A DNA stretch of 34,142 nucleotides from DASSUC01 sp035649895. Lineage in GTDB: Bacteria > Actinomycetota > Actinomycetes > Mycobacteriales > Micromonosporaceae. Of this stretch, positions 1-7,313 are shown one piece after another. The position numbers and the translations under genes were made by a program. The stretch's first letter is position 1; each line of letters begins with the position of its first letter. The notes under the pieces were generated by a model. The model made no database searches. It saw only the letters and a list, made by a program, of their open reading frames with translations, and was not told where the DNA came from. The stretch is from positions 1 to 34,142 of the forward strand of contig DASRIS010000156.1 of the NCBI GenBank assembly GCA_035649895.1. Direction: 5' to 3'.

Positions 1-1776
1 GCTGGACAGGTTCACGGTGTAGGTGGTGTCGATGTTGTCGGCGCTGCCACCGGAGCGGTTGTGCAGCAGGTAGAGGCTGCCGTCCGGCGCAACCAGGTTC
101 ACGATCAGGTCACCGATGTACGTGTGCACGATGTGCACCTCGACCGTGCTGGTGGCCGAGCCGTTGCCGGCGCAGCCCGAGATGGTGATCATGCTCTCCA
201 CGGTGGACAGGTCGGGGATCGACACGTCCGTGCCGTTCGTGACCCGGCACCCGGTGCTGGCGCCGGTGACGGTGAGCGTGTAGGTGGTGGTACGGGTGAC
301 CGACGTGCCGGTGCCGGTGATGGTCACCGGGAACGTCCCGGCCGGGGTGCTCGTGCTCGTGGCGATGGTCAGGCTGGACGACTGGCCCGAGGTGATCGTG
401 GACGGGCTGAACGTCGCCGTCGCACCCGCCGGTAGGCCCGACGCGGACAGGTTCACCGTCTGCGGGCTACCGGATGTCGTCGCGGTGGACACCGTGGCGC
501 TGACCGACCCGCCCGGCGCGGTCGAGCCGGAGCTCGGCGACACCGAGATGGAGAAGTCGTTGCCCGGCGTGCCGCCGTTGACCACGAACAGCAGCCGGTT
601 CGGCGAGCCGGTGCCCGGGCTGGTCACCACGTTCGGGGTCGCGTTGTTCACCATGTTGTCGCGCACCTGCTGCGGGGTGAACGACGGGTTCTGCGCCACC
701 ACCAGCGCCGCCACGCCAGCGGTGTGCGGGCTCGCCATCGAGGTGCCGCTGATCGTGTTCGTCGCCGTGTCGGACGTGTTCCACGCCGAGGTGATCGACA
801 CGCCGGGCGCGAAGATGTCCAGGCAGGTGCCCCAGTTGGAGAACGAGGCCCGGGCGTCGTTGTTCTGCGTCGCGCCGACCGTGATCGCGTTCGGCGTCCG
901 CGCTGGCGAGGAGTTGCACGCGTCCGCGTTGGAGTTGCCGGCCGCGAGCGCGTACGTCACGCCGTCGGCGATGGAGTTGGTCACCGCGTTGTCGGTGGCG
1001 GTGTCGGCCGGGCCGCCCAGGCTCATGTTCGCCACGGCCAGCTCACCCGGGTCATGGTCGCCGGTCACCCAGTCGATCCCCGCGATCACCTGCGCGTAGG
1101 TGCCCGACCCGTTGCAGTCCAGCACCCGTACGCCGACCAGGGTCACGCCCTTGGCCACGCCGTACGCCGTGCCACCGGTCGTGCCGGCCACGTGCGTGCC
1201 GTGCCCGTGGCAGTCGTCGGCGCTGCCGCCGTCGATCGCGTCGAACCCGGTCACCGCCCGGCCACCGAAGTCGGTGTGCGTGAACCGGATCCCGGTGTCG
1301 ATGACGTACGCCCGCACGCCCGAGGCGAGCGTCGGGTAGGTGTAGGAGTTGTTCAGCGGCAGCGCCCGCTGGTCGATGCGGTCCAGGCCCCACGACGGGG
1401 TGGGCGACTGCGTGCCGGTCAGCCACACCCGGTGGTTCTGCTGCACGTACGCGACCGACGGGTCGGCCGCCACCCGCTGCGCCGCCCGTAGCGAGCCGCG
1501 CAGCTCGAACCCTTGCAGCGCGTGCGCGTACACCCAGCCCACGCTGCCACCGGCCCGCGAGGCCAGCACCTGGGCCCGCCCCGCCGCCGGCACCCCGTCG
1601 CGCAGCACCACGATGTAGGAGCCCGCCACCGCCGTGGCTCCGCCCTCATGCAGCACGGCGCCGCCACCCGGGGCACCCCACGCCGGCACGGCGGAGACCG
1701 CCACCATCGCCGTCGTCGTCGCCGCGGCGAGGCCGAGCGCCGATATCCGGCGCCCCCACGACCCTCGTAGTCGCAT
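1..1776 (-). CDS. Secreted S8 subtilase with C-terminal P-domain (3' end outside window)
   Basis: Secreted serine endopeptidase of the proteinase K/aqualysin type. The 592 visible codons read: signal peptide (residues 1-34, ending near PAWG), I9-type propeptide with SYIVVLRDG at about 53-61, then the catalytic domain with Asp160 (VIDTGI), His192 (HGHGTHVAG), Asn281 (AAGNS) and Ser346 (SGTSMASP). An Ig-like Ser/Thr-rich linker follows (about 390-500), then a proprotein convertase P-domain (IPDLSTVES, VEVHIVHTYIGDL). The stop codon lies beyond base 1, so the P-domain is incomplete only because of the window edge. The ATG at 1776 has AGGGAGGA about 7 bases upstream. All catalytic residues are present, so it should be active. 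The natural substrate cannot be inferred. Confidence 0.93.
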   Translation of the reverse strand, partial: MRLRGSWGRRISALGLAAATTTAMVAVSAVPAWGAPGGGAVLHEGGATAVAGSYIVVLRDGVPAAGRAQVLASRAGGSVGWVYAHALQGFELRGSLRAAQRVAADPSVAYVQQNHRVWLTGTQSPTPSWGLDRIDQRALPLNNSYTYPTLASGVRAYVIDTGIRFTHTDFGGRAVTGFDAIDGGSADDCHGHGTHVAGTTGGTAYGVAKGVTLVGVRVLDCNGSGTYAQVIAGIDWVTGDHDPGELAVANMSLGGPADTATDNAVTNSIADGVTYALAAGNSNADACNSSPARTPNAITVGATQNNDARASFSNWGTCLDIFAPGVSITSAWNTSDTATNTISGTSMASPHTAGVAALVVAQNPSFTPQQVRDNMVNNATPNVVTSPGTGSPNRLLFVVNGGTPGNDFSISVSPSSGSTAPGGSVSATVSTATTSGSPQTVNLSASGLPAGATATFSPSTITSGQSSSLTIATSTSTPAGTFPVTITGTGTSVTRTTTYTLTVTGASTGCRVTNGTDVSIPDLSTVESMITISGCAGNGSATSTVEVHIVHTYIGDLIVNLVAPDGSLYLLHNRSGGSADNIDTTYTVNLSS

Positions 1777-1849
1777 CTGCTGTCCTCCCTGTCGTCAAGC
1801 CCTCGTCCCGGGCCGCCCGCAGCGGACCGGCCCCGGGCCGGATGACCGG

Positions 1850-1890
1850 ATCATAGGCACGATGCAGTTAGATTCGTAGATATATATCTA
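1850..1890 (-). promoter_or_regulatory. Candidate promoter with adjacent 14-bp palindrome
   Basis: In the gap upstream of the subtilase, the minus strand carries TATGAT (1855-1850), a good -10 hexamer. A perfect palindrome, TAGATATATATCTA, lies at 1877-1890, at or just beyond the expected -35 position. The stretch is strikingly AT-rich for this genome. A regulator binding there would control the protease. The regulator is unknown; AT-rich palindromes of this type are typical of PadR/GntR-like operators, which is inference. Confidence 0.45.
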
Positions 1891-1933
1891 TGTGGATAAA
1901 CAGAGGTAGGCTTGACGGTCGGGCCCCGGCGGC

Positions 1934-2734
1934 CTAGCGAAGGTCGCGCCGGAGGAAGAGCGCCCAGCCCGCGACGAACAGCAGCACCGACAGCGCCACG
2001 GGCGCCACCACCGCCCCCGCCGGCACCCCGTGCACCAGCATGTTGCGCTGGAGGTACCAGTACCACGGGGTGAGGTAGCGCAGCGGCGCCAGCGCCTCCA
2101 CCAGGGCGAGCAGGCTGTAGACCAGGTACCCGCCGACAGCCACCGCAGCGGCGGCCGCCACCGCGGGGCCCCGCCGACCGGTGGCCGCCCCGACCGCGTA
2201 GGCGAGCGCCAGGTGCAGCAGGGCCAGCGCCCAGGCCGCGGCGCACGCCCCGAGCAGCCCGGACAGGCGCACTCCGGCCAGCGCGTCAAAGGCGGCGGCG
2301 AGCCCGAAGGTGGCTCCGGCGAACACGACCACGAGCGCGACCAGCAGGACCACCGCCGCGAGGCACCGCTCCCCCGCCACCCGGGAGCGGGTGACCGGGT
2401 TGGCCAGCAACGGCTCCAGCCGGCCGCTCTCCTCCAGGCCGCCGATGGCCTGCGCTCCGGCGCCGATGCCGAACACCACGAACAGCAGCGGCGCGAGGGT
2501 GGAGAACATCCGGGCGTGCAGGTAGCCCGGCGGGGAGGTCAGCGGCACCGCCGCGTCGTACCCGATCATGCCCCGGAACGCGTCGGGCAGGTTGCGCATC
2601 AGCTCCTCGACCTCGACCTGGCCCTTGACCGACGGGTAGAGCGCGATGGTGAACAGCACCAGCGCCACCACGCCAACCAGCCACCCGCCGGTGGAGCGGT
2701 GCCGGTCCCGGATCATCCGCAGCGCGATCGTCAC
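1934..2734 (-). CDS. ABC-2 type transporter permease
   Basis: Integral membrane subunit of an ABC exporter, 266 residues. About six hydrophobic segments are visible (for example near 20-38, 82-100, 125-150, 165-190, 195-215 and 240-258). The long extracytoplasmic loop after the first helix (VEELMRNLPDAFRGMIGYD) is typical of ABC-2 permeases. The GTG start at 2734 overlaps the stop of the upstream ATPase (GTGA), indicating translational coupling, so the two almost certainly form one exporter. The transported molecule is unknown; antibiotic/lipid export and self-resistance are the commonest roles for this arrangement in actinomycetes. Confidence 0.88.
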   Translation of the reverse strand: MTIALRMIRDRHRSTGGWLVGVVALVLFTIALYPSVKGQVEVEELMRNLPDAFRGMIGYDAAVPLTSPPGYLHARMFSTLAPLLFVVFGIGAGAQAIGGLEESGRLEPLLANPVTRSRVAGERCLAAVVLLVALVVVFAGATFGLAAAFDALAGVRLSGLLGACAAAWALALLHLALAYAVGAATGRRGPAVAAAAAVAVGGYLVYSLLALVEALAPLRYLTPWYWYLQRNMLVHGVPAGAVVAPVALSVLLFVAGWALFLRRDLR

Positions 2735-3681
2735 CGGCCCGTCTCCTCTCCCCGGCCCGCCCCGTCGCCCCGGCCGGAGCTCTCCCCCCGGCCTGAGGTC
2801 TCCCCCTGGTAGTAGGTGAGGAACACGTCCTCGAGGTCCGCGTCGTGGGTGGCGATGGCCTGCACGGTGAGCCGGGCGGCGGCCTTGAGGACCGGGTCGA
2901 CCGGGCCCTCGACGACGAGGTGGATGGTCGCGTCGGTGGCGCTCACCTCGGCCAGCCCGGCGAAGGCCGCCAGGTCCGCCGCTGCCGGCGGCTCGGCCAG
3001 GCGAAGGTCGATCCGGGTACGGGCCGAGCGGCGCAGCTCGTCCACTGTGGCCAGTGCGACCAGCACCCCGCGCCGCAGGATGGCGACCCGGTCGGCGAGC
3101 GCCTCGACCTCGGGCAGCACGTGGCTGGAGAGGAAGACGGTCGCCCCGTCCGCCACCAGATCCCGCACCAGCAGCTGGAACTCGTGCTGTAGCAACGGGT
3201 CCAGGCCCGAGGTCGGCTCGTCGAGGACCAGCAGCGGCGGGCGGTGCGCGACCGCCTGCACGATGCCGACCTTGCGCCGGTTGCCGCTTGACAGCTGCCC
3301 CACCGGCCGGGCCGGGTCGAGGTCGAACCGCTCCAGCAAGGCACGCTCCCAGGCCAGGTCGCGCCCGCCGCGCAGCTCGCCGTAGAAGCTCAGCAGGTCC
3401 CGCGCGCACCAGCGGGGGTCCACGTCCAGGCTGGCCGGCAGGTAGCCGACCTGGCGCCGGATGGCCGGGTCGGCGCCGCTGCCGCCGAGCACCTCGGCAC
3501 GGCCTGAGGTAGGGCGGATGAAGTCCAGCAGCAGCCGGATGGTGGTGGTCTTGCCGGCCCCGTTGGGGCCCAGGTAGCCGAACACCTCACCCCGCCGCAC
3601 CACCAGGTCCAGCGAGTCGACCGCGGTCAACGAGCCGAACCGCTTGGTCAGCCCTGAGGTGGCTATCGCCGGCCCGCTCAC
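2731..3681 (-). CDS. ABC transporter ATP-binding protein
   Basis: ATPase subunit partnering the downstream permease, 316 residues. Walker A is GPNGAGKTT (about 39-47), the signature is LSSGNRRK, Walker B is LLVLDEP and the switch histidine is in FLSSH. The C-terminal extension after the core follows the usual pattern of drug/antibiotic-export ATPases (EDVFLTYY). The final ~25 residues are an odd low-complexity tail of G, E, S and R in approximate GESSGRG repeats, absent from typical family members. The start is GTG at 3681 with GGAGG 6 bases upstream. The gene overlaps the permease start by 4 bases. Confidence 0.92.
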   Translation of the reverse strand: MSGPAIATSGLTKRFGSLTAVDSLDLVVRRGEVFGYLGPNGAGKTTTIRLLLDFIRPTSGRAEVLGGSGADPAIRRQVGYLPASLDVDPRWCARDLLSFYGELRGGRDLAWERALLERFDLDPARPVGQLSSGNRRKVGIVQAVAHRPPLLVLDEPTSGLDPLLQHEFQLLVRDLVADGATVFLSSHVLPEVEALADRVAILRRGVLVALATVDELRRSARTRIDLRLAEPPAAADLAAFAGLAEVSATDATIHLVVEGPVDPVLKAAARLTVQAIATHDADLEDVFLTYYQGETSGRGESSGRGDGAGRGEETGR

Positions 3682-4044
3682 CGGTGCCTCCGCTGCCCCC
3701 GCGGCGCGGCGGGCGGCATCGTGGCCGGAGGCGGGCTCAGCATAGCCGGACTGGTACGGGAGCCCGGACTGGTGCGAAGCGGCGCCTCATGGCCGGTGTC
3801 CTTCCCTGGGGCGGATGTGCAGCTGACACGTACCTGCCGACCAGGCTTCCCGGCGCACCGCCGACCACGCTACACCTCGCCGGCCCAGCAGTGGCCCCGG
3901 CCACGCGCAGCCTCACCGCCAGGTCCGACCCCGAAGCGCGCTGCGGACACCGGTCCGGGACGGTACGTTGGCATCGGGTGTGCCGGGAAGCCTGGTCGGC
4001 GTCGTACGAACAGCACGTCGACGACCGACCGGAGAGGCTCCACG
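3682..4044. other. Intergenic region between divergent ABC and CBS operons
   Basis: This stretch of 363 bases must hold the divergent promoters of the ABC operon (leftward) and the CBS/permease operon (rightward). A 10-base direct repeat CCGGACTGGT occurs twice near 3745-3772. I see no convincing gene, DosR-type palindrome or clear -10/-35 pair. Confidence 0.4.
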
Positions 4045-4491
4045 ATGCAGGCGCACGATCTCGCGACCGACTTTCCCACCGTCACGCTGGACACCCCGGC
4101 CATGGACGCGGCCCGGCTGCTCGCCGGCCAGGACCTGCCCGGCCTGATCGTGGTCGACGACCGGGGGCTCCCGCTCACCATCCTGCCGGGCACCCAGGTG
4201 CTGCGGATGGCCGTACCCCGTTACTGCCAGGACGACCCGGCGCTGGCCCGGGTGGTGGACGAGGCAGCGGCCGACGTGTTCCTGCGCGAGCTGAGCGACC
4301 GTACGGTCGCGCAGTGCCTGCCCGGCCAGCGGCGGGAGCTGCCGGTGGTCGACCCGGACGCGACCGTGCTCGAGATCGCCGCGCTGATGGCGCGGGCCCG
4401 CAGCCCGGTGGTCGCGGTCGTCGACCGGCACCGCGGCCTGCTCGGCGCGGTCACCCTGGACGCCCTGCTGGACCGGCTGGTCCAGCGGTGA
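4045..4491 (+). CDS. CBS-domain protein
   Basis: Small cytoplasmic protein of 148 residues with two CBS motifs. The first is at about 14-60 (MDAARLLAGQDLPGLIVVD) and the second at about 88-145 (ATVLEIAALMARARSPVVAVVD, then GLLGAVTLDALLDRL). CBS pairs bind adenosyl nucleotides and gate attached transporters or enzymes. The ATG at 4045 has GGAGAGG 7 bases upstream. Its stop overlaps the GTG start of the following permease (GTGA), so a regulatory subunit of that permease is the natural inference. A longer reading to 3721 has no ribosome site and was not used. DosR regulons often contain a two-CBS protein (Rv2626c), but no clear DosR box is seen here. Confidence 0.85.
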   Translation: MQAHDLATDFPTVTLDTPAMDAARLLAGQDLPGLIVVDDRGLPLTILPGTQVLRMAVPRYCQDDPALARVVDEAAADVFLRELSDRTVAQCLPGQRRELPVVDPDATVLEIAALMARARSPVVAVVDRHRGLLGAVTLDALLDRLVQR

Positions 4492-5786
4492 GCGCCACCG
4501 CCTGGGCGGCGACGATGATCTTCGTCGCCGCCTACGTCCTCATCGCCACCGAGAAGGTCCACCGGGTCGCCGCGGCGCTGGGCGGCGCCACGCTGATGCT
4601 GCTGGTCGGCGCGACAGACGCCGAGCACGCCTTCTTCTCGGAGGAGGCGGGCATCGACTGGAACGTCATCTTCCTGCTGCTGGGGATGATGCTCATCGTC
4701 GCCGTGCTGCGGCGCACCGGCGTGTTCGAGTACATCGCCATCTGGGCGGCGAAGCGGGCGCAAGGCCGCCCGTTCCGGGTCATGGTGATCCTGGTCCTGG
4801 TCACCGCGGTGGCCTCAGCCGCCCTGGACAACGTCACCACCGTGCTGCTGGTGGCGCCGGTGACGTTCCTGGTGTGCGAGCGGCTCGGGGTGCCGGTGGC
4901 GCCGTACCTGATCGCCGAGGCGCTGGCCTCCAACATCGGTGGCACCGCCACGCTGGTGGGCGACCCGCCCAACATCATCATCGCCAGCCGGGCCGGGCTG
5001 TCCTACAACGACTTCCTGCTGCACCTGGCGCCGATCGTCGGGCTGCTCCTGGTGGTGTTCGTCGGGCTGTGCCGGTGGCTGTTCCGCGCCACCTTCACCC
5101 ACAACCCGCAGCGGGCGGCCAGGGTGATGGCGCTGCGCGAGCGCGACGCCATCACCGACGGCCGCCTGCTGGTGGTGAGCCTGGTCGTGCTGGCGCTGGT
5201 CACCGCGGCCTTCGTGCTGCACACCGTGCTGGGCCTGGAACCGTCGGTGGTGGCGGTCGTCGGCGGCCTGCTGCTGCTCGCCGCCTCCCGGCTGGACGCG
5301 AACGACGTCGCCAAAGACGTGGAGTGGCCCACGCTGGTCTTCTTCGCCGGCCTGTTCGTCATGGTCGGCGCCCTGGTCGCGACGGGCGTCATCGACCTGG
5401 TCGCCCAGGCGACCACGGAGGCGGTCGCCGGCCGGATGTGGCTCGCCTCGATGGCGCTGCTGTGGGGCTCGGCGGTGCTCTCCGCGATCGTGGACAACAT
5501 CCCGTACGTCGCCACGATGACCCCGGTCGTCGCCGAGCTGGTGGACGCGGAGGGCGGCGGATCCGGCTCGCAGGTGCTCTGGTGGTCCCTGGCGCTCGGC
5601 GCCGACCTGGGCGGCAACGCCACGGCCGTCGGCGCCTCGGCCAACGTGGTGGTCCTCGGCATGGCCGAGCGGGCCGGCCAGCGCATCACGTTCTGGCAGT
5701 TCACCAAGTACGGCCTTGTCGTGGCGGTGGTCACCGTGGCGCTCTGCGTTCCGTACCTGTGGCTGCGCTACTTCGCCTTCACCTGA
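4488..5786 (+). CDS. ArsB/NhaD-type ion transporter (IT superfamily permease)
   Basis: Polytopic membrane transporter of 432 residues with about eleven hydrophobic segments. It shows the internal two-fold repeat of the ion-transporter superfamily. The first half has DNVTTVLLVAPVTF followed by GGTATLVGDPPNIIIAS, and the second half has VDNIPYVATMTPVV followed by LGGNATAVGASANVVV. These are the re-entrant hairpin motifs shared by ArsB, NhaD and SLC13-like carriers. The substrate (Na+/H+, arsenite or an organic anion) cannot be read from sequence; no ars genes flank it. The GTG start at 4488 overlaps the CBS gene's stop, giving a coupled CBS-permease pair. Confidence 0.88.
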   Translation: MSATAWAATMIFVAAYVLIATEKVHRVAAALGGATLMLLVGATDAEHAFFSEEAGIDWNVIFLLLGMMLIVAVLRRTGVFEYIAIWAAKRAQGRPFRVMVILVLVTAVASAALDNVTTVLLVAPVTFLVCERLGVPVAPYLIAEALASNIGGTATLVGDPPNIIIASRAGLSYNDFLLHLAPIVGLLLVVFVGLCRWLFRATFTHNPQRAARVMALRERDAITDGRLLVVSLVVLALVTAAFVLHTVLGLEPSVVAVVGGLLLLAASRLDANDVAKDVEWPTLVFFAGLFVMVGALVATGVIDLVAQATTEAVAGRMWLASMALLWGSAVLSAIVDNIPYVATMTPVVAELVDAEGGGSGSQVLWWSLALGADLGGNATAVGASANVVVLGMAERAGQRITFWQFTKYGLVVAVVTVALCVPYLWLRYFAFT

Positions 5787-5933
5787 CACGTCGGCCGGGT
5801 AACGGACCTGGCAGCACTCCGGTCCATGCGCACGTACGCCAGGCCCGGAGACCGTAGGAGCCTGGGGCCCAACCCACTCATGACCACATAGGACATTTCA
5901 GATATACCGCTCGCCACCATGTCCATGCCTCAA

Positions 5934-6001
5934 CAAGATCGCGATCGCATACACCGTTTGTGCAGTCGCACTGCACAAACGGCGCCGCGGTCGCGATCTT
6001 G
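5934..6001. repeat. Nested double hairpin (palindromic element or terminator)
   Basis: An outer 11-bp inverted repeat (CAAGATCGCGA at 5934-5944, its complement at 5991-6001) encloses a perfect 13-bp inverted repeat (CCGTTTGTGCAGT at 5954-5966, complement at 5970-5982) with a CGC loop. It sits in the 337-base gap (5787-6123) downstream of the permease. It may terminate transcription, but the two-level symmetry is more elaborate than a terminator needs and suggests a dispersed intergenic repeat. Confidence 0.7.
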
Positions 6002-6045
6002 AAGAGAACGGAGCCGATGAGAAGGGGCGAACCGGGCGCGACCGG

Positions 6046-6119
6046 CTGGTCAGGCCTGGCGCTGGTCAGGCCTGGCGCGAGTCAGGTCTGACGCCGGTCA
6101 GATCTCAGGCGCTGGTCAG
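6046..6119. repeat. Imperfect 16-bp tandem repeat
   Basis: CTGGTCAGGCCTGGCG occurs exactly at 6046-6061 and 6062-6077. Degenerate copies follow at 6078-6093 and 6094-6111, with a partial one at 6112-6119. It ends just beyond the stop codon of the HXXEE gene, so it lies in that gene's 3' flank. Confidence 0.7.
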
Positions 6120-6123
6120 CCGA

Positions 6124-6765
6124 TCAGCTGGCCGGCGGCGGGGGCGCGGCGGCGCTGTCGCGCCTCAGCCGCATGGACTCCTCGACCAGGAAGTAGATGA
6201 GCAGGGCGCTCATGACCAGATGCCCCGCAGCGGTGTAGAGCCCAGGGAAGTAGCCGCCCTTGATGACCGGGAAGACGAAGTGGGCGATGGCGTTGAGCAG
6301 CCCGGCACCGAGCGCGTAGAACCACAGCATGTAGTTGGCCACCCGGACCTGGTAGAGCGCGCCTGCGGCAGCCAGCGTCCACAGCGCACCGAACGCGAAC
6401 ACGAAGGTCAGCAGGAAGGACCGCTCCGACCAGTCACGCGGCGAGCTGAACAGCTCCACGATCTCGTGCGGGAACCCTCCGGTGTACTCCTCGGCCATGT
6501 GGATGAACTGGAATGCCACCGCGCACAGGTAGGTGGCGATCACCTTGCGAGAGCGCACCGGGTGCGTGTAGCTCGTCGCCAGCCACCCCACGTATGCGAG
6601 CACCGCCGCCAGGGTGAGGATGAACGCCGGCTGCCGGGGCAGGGTCGCCCACACCCAGGCCCCGAACCCGACGACCGCCAGCCCGACCACCACGGCGGAG
6701 ACCCGCTCCACGCGCGGTGCCACCGGAGCTGACGACGGGGTGGGACGCGGCAGCGTGGTCGACAT
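6124..6765 (-). CDS. HXXEE-domain membrane protein
   Basis: Integral membrane protein of 213 residues with a Pro/Ala-rich cytoplasmic N-terminus and about six hydrophobic segments. The family-defining HXXEE motif is His89-Met-Ala-Glu92-Glu93 in FIHMAEEYTGGFPHE. The second conserved half, NAIAHFVFPVIKGGYFPGLYTA with a downstream conserved histidine (AGH), is also present. Buried His/Glu residues suggest metal binding or an intramembrane enzyme, but no biochemical role is established. The ATG at 6765 has AGGAG 7 bases upstream. It is divergent from a padR gene across an intergenic inverted repeat, so PadR control is likely. Confidence 0.85.
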   Translation of the reverse strand: MSTTLPRPTPSSAPVAPRVERVSAVVVGLAVVGFGAWVWATLPRQPAFILTLAAVLAYVGWLATSYTHPVRSRKVIATYLCAVAFQFIHMAEEYTGGFPHEIVELFSSPRDWSERSFLLTFVFAFGALWTLAAAGALYQVRVANYMLWFYALGAGLLNAIAHFVFPVIKGGYFPGLYTAAGHLVMSALLIYFLVEESMRLRRDSAAAPPPPAS

Positions 6766-6909
6766 TCGACGCTCCTAAGGCAGCGGGCTCCCGCGGCACG
6801 CACGGGCGGGCAGGCAGGGTGCCGCGTTTGGTCGATGGTAGGGCTTGGTGCGCCGCGCCGGAGCCCGAGCCAAGCCCGAGCCGGCGCCATACGGCGGACC
6901 CAAGACTTC

Positions 6910-6934
6910 TTATATACGCGATCCGCGTATATAA
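6910..6934. promoter_or_regulatory. PadR operator overlapping a leaderless promoter
   Basis: A perfect inverted repeat of 11-bp arms (TTATATACGCG at 6910-6920, complement at 6924-6934) is separated by ATC. Its right arm contains most of TATAAT (6930-6935), an ideal -10. The -10 ends 6 bases before the ATG of padR at 6942, so transcription should begin at or next to the A of ATG, giving a leaderless mRNA. The left arm places TATAAG on the minus strand, a possible -10 for the divergent HXXEE gene. Binding would block both promoters. Confidence 0.75.
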
Positions 6935-6941
6935 TCTCGCC

Positions 6942-7313
6942 ATGACCGAGACAAACCTTGGCGAGACGGGCTTCCTCGTCCTGACCGCGCTGGCAGGTGA
7001 GGCCCAGCACGGCTACGGCATGATCGAGGACATCCGGCGCATCTCCGACGGCCAGGTGCGGCTGCACGCCGGCACGCTCTACGCGGTCCTGGACCGGCTG
7101 CGCAAGGCCGGCCTGGTCGACGTCGACCGCGAAGAGGTGGTGCAGTCCCGCCTGCGCCGCTACTACCGGCTCACCGCCTTGGGCGCGCAGCGCCTGGCCG
7201 CCGAGAGCGAGCGGCTGCGACGGCACGCGAAGGTGGCACACCAGCGGCTGAACGACACGCGCCTGGCCTTCGGGACAGGCACCGCGCCCGCCTTCGGGAC
7301 AGGCACCGCGTGA
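6942..7313 (+). CDS. PadR family transcriptional regulator
   Basis: Winged-helix repressor of 123 residues. The PadR core includes GFLVLTALAGEAQHGYGMIEDI, then SDGQVRLHAGTLYAVLDRLRKAGLV (recognition helix) and the wing RRYYRLTALGAQRL. A short C-terminal dimerisation helix follows. The tail AFGTGTAPAFGTGTA comes from a 21-base direct duplication (7266-7286 and 7290-7310). No ribosome site precedes the ATG at 6942, consistent with a leaderless message from TATAAT 6 bases upstream. The stop overlaps the GTG of the next gene. Autoregulation through the upstream inverted repeat is the expected mode. Confidence 0.92.
   Translation: MTETNLGETGFLVLTALAGEAQHGYGMIEDIRRISDGQVRLHAGTLYAVLDRLRKAGLVDVDREEVVQSRLRRYYRLTALGAQRLAAESERLRRHAKVAHQRLNDTRLAFGTGTAPAFGTGTA

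Noticed and set aside
1914..2289. Short minus-strand frames overlapping the permease 3' end
   Set aside because: They are alternative-frame shadows of the permease, rich in W/R/P, with no start signals.
2735..3409. Extension of the ABC-2 permease into the ATPase gene
   Set aside because: It is a shadow of the ATPase in another frame; the GTG at 2734 coupled to the ATPase stop is a normal permease start.
3684..4487. Long N-terminal extension of the ArsB/NhaD permease overlapping the CBS gene
   Set aside because: It is out of frame with the CBS protein and Arg/Gly/Pro-rich. The GTGA overlap at 4488 is the convincing start.
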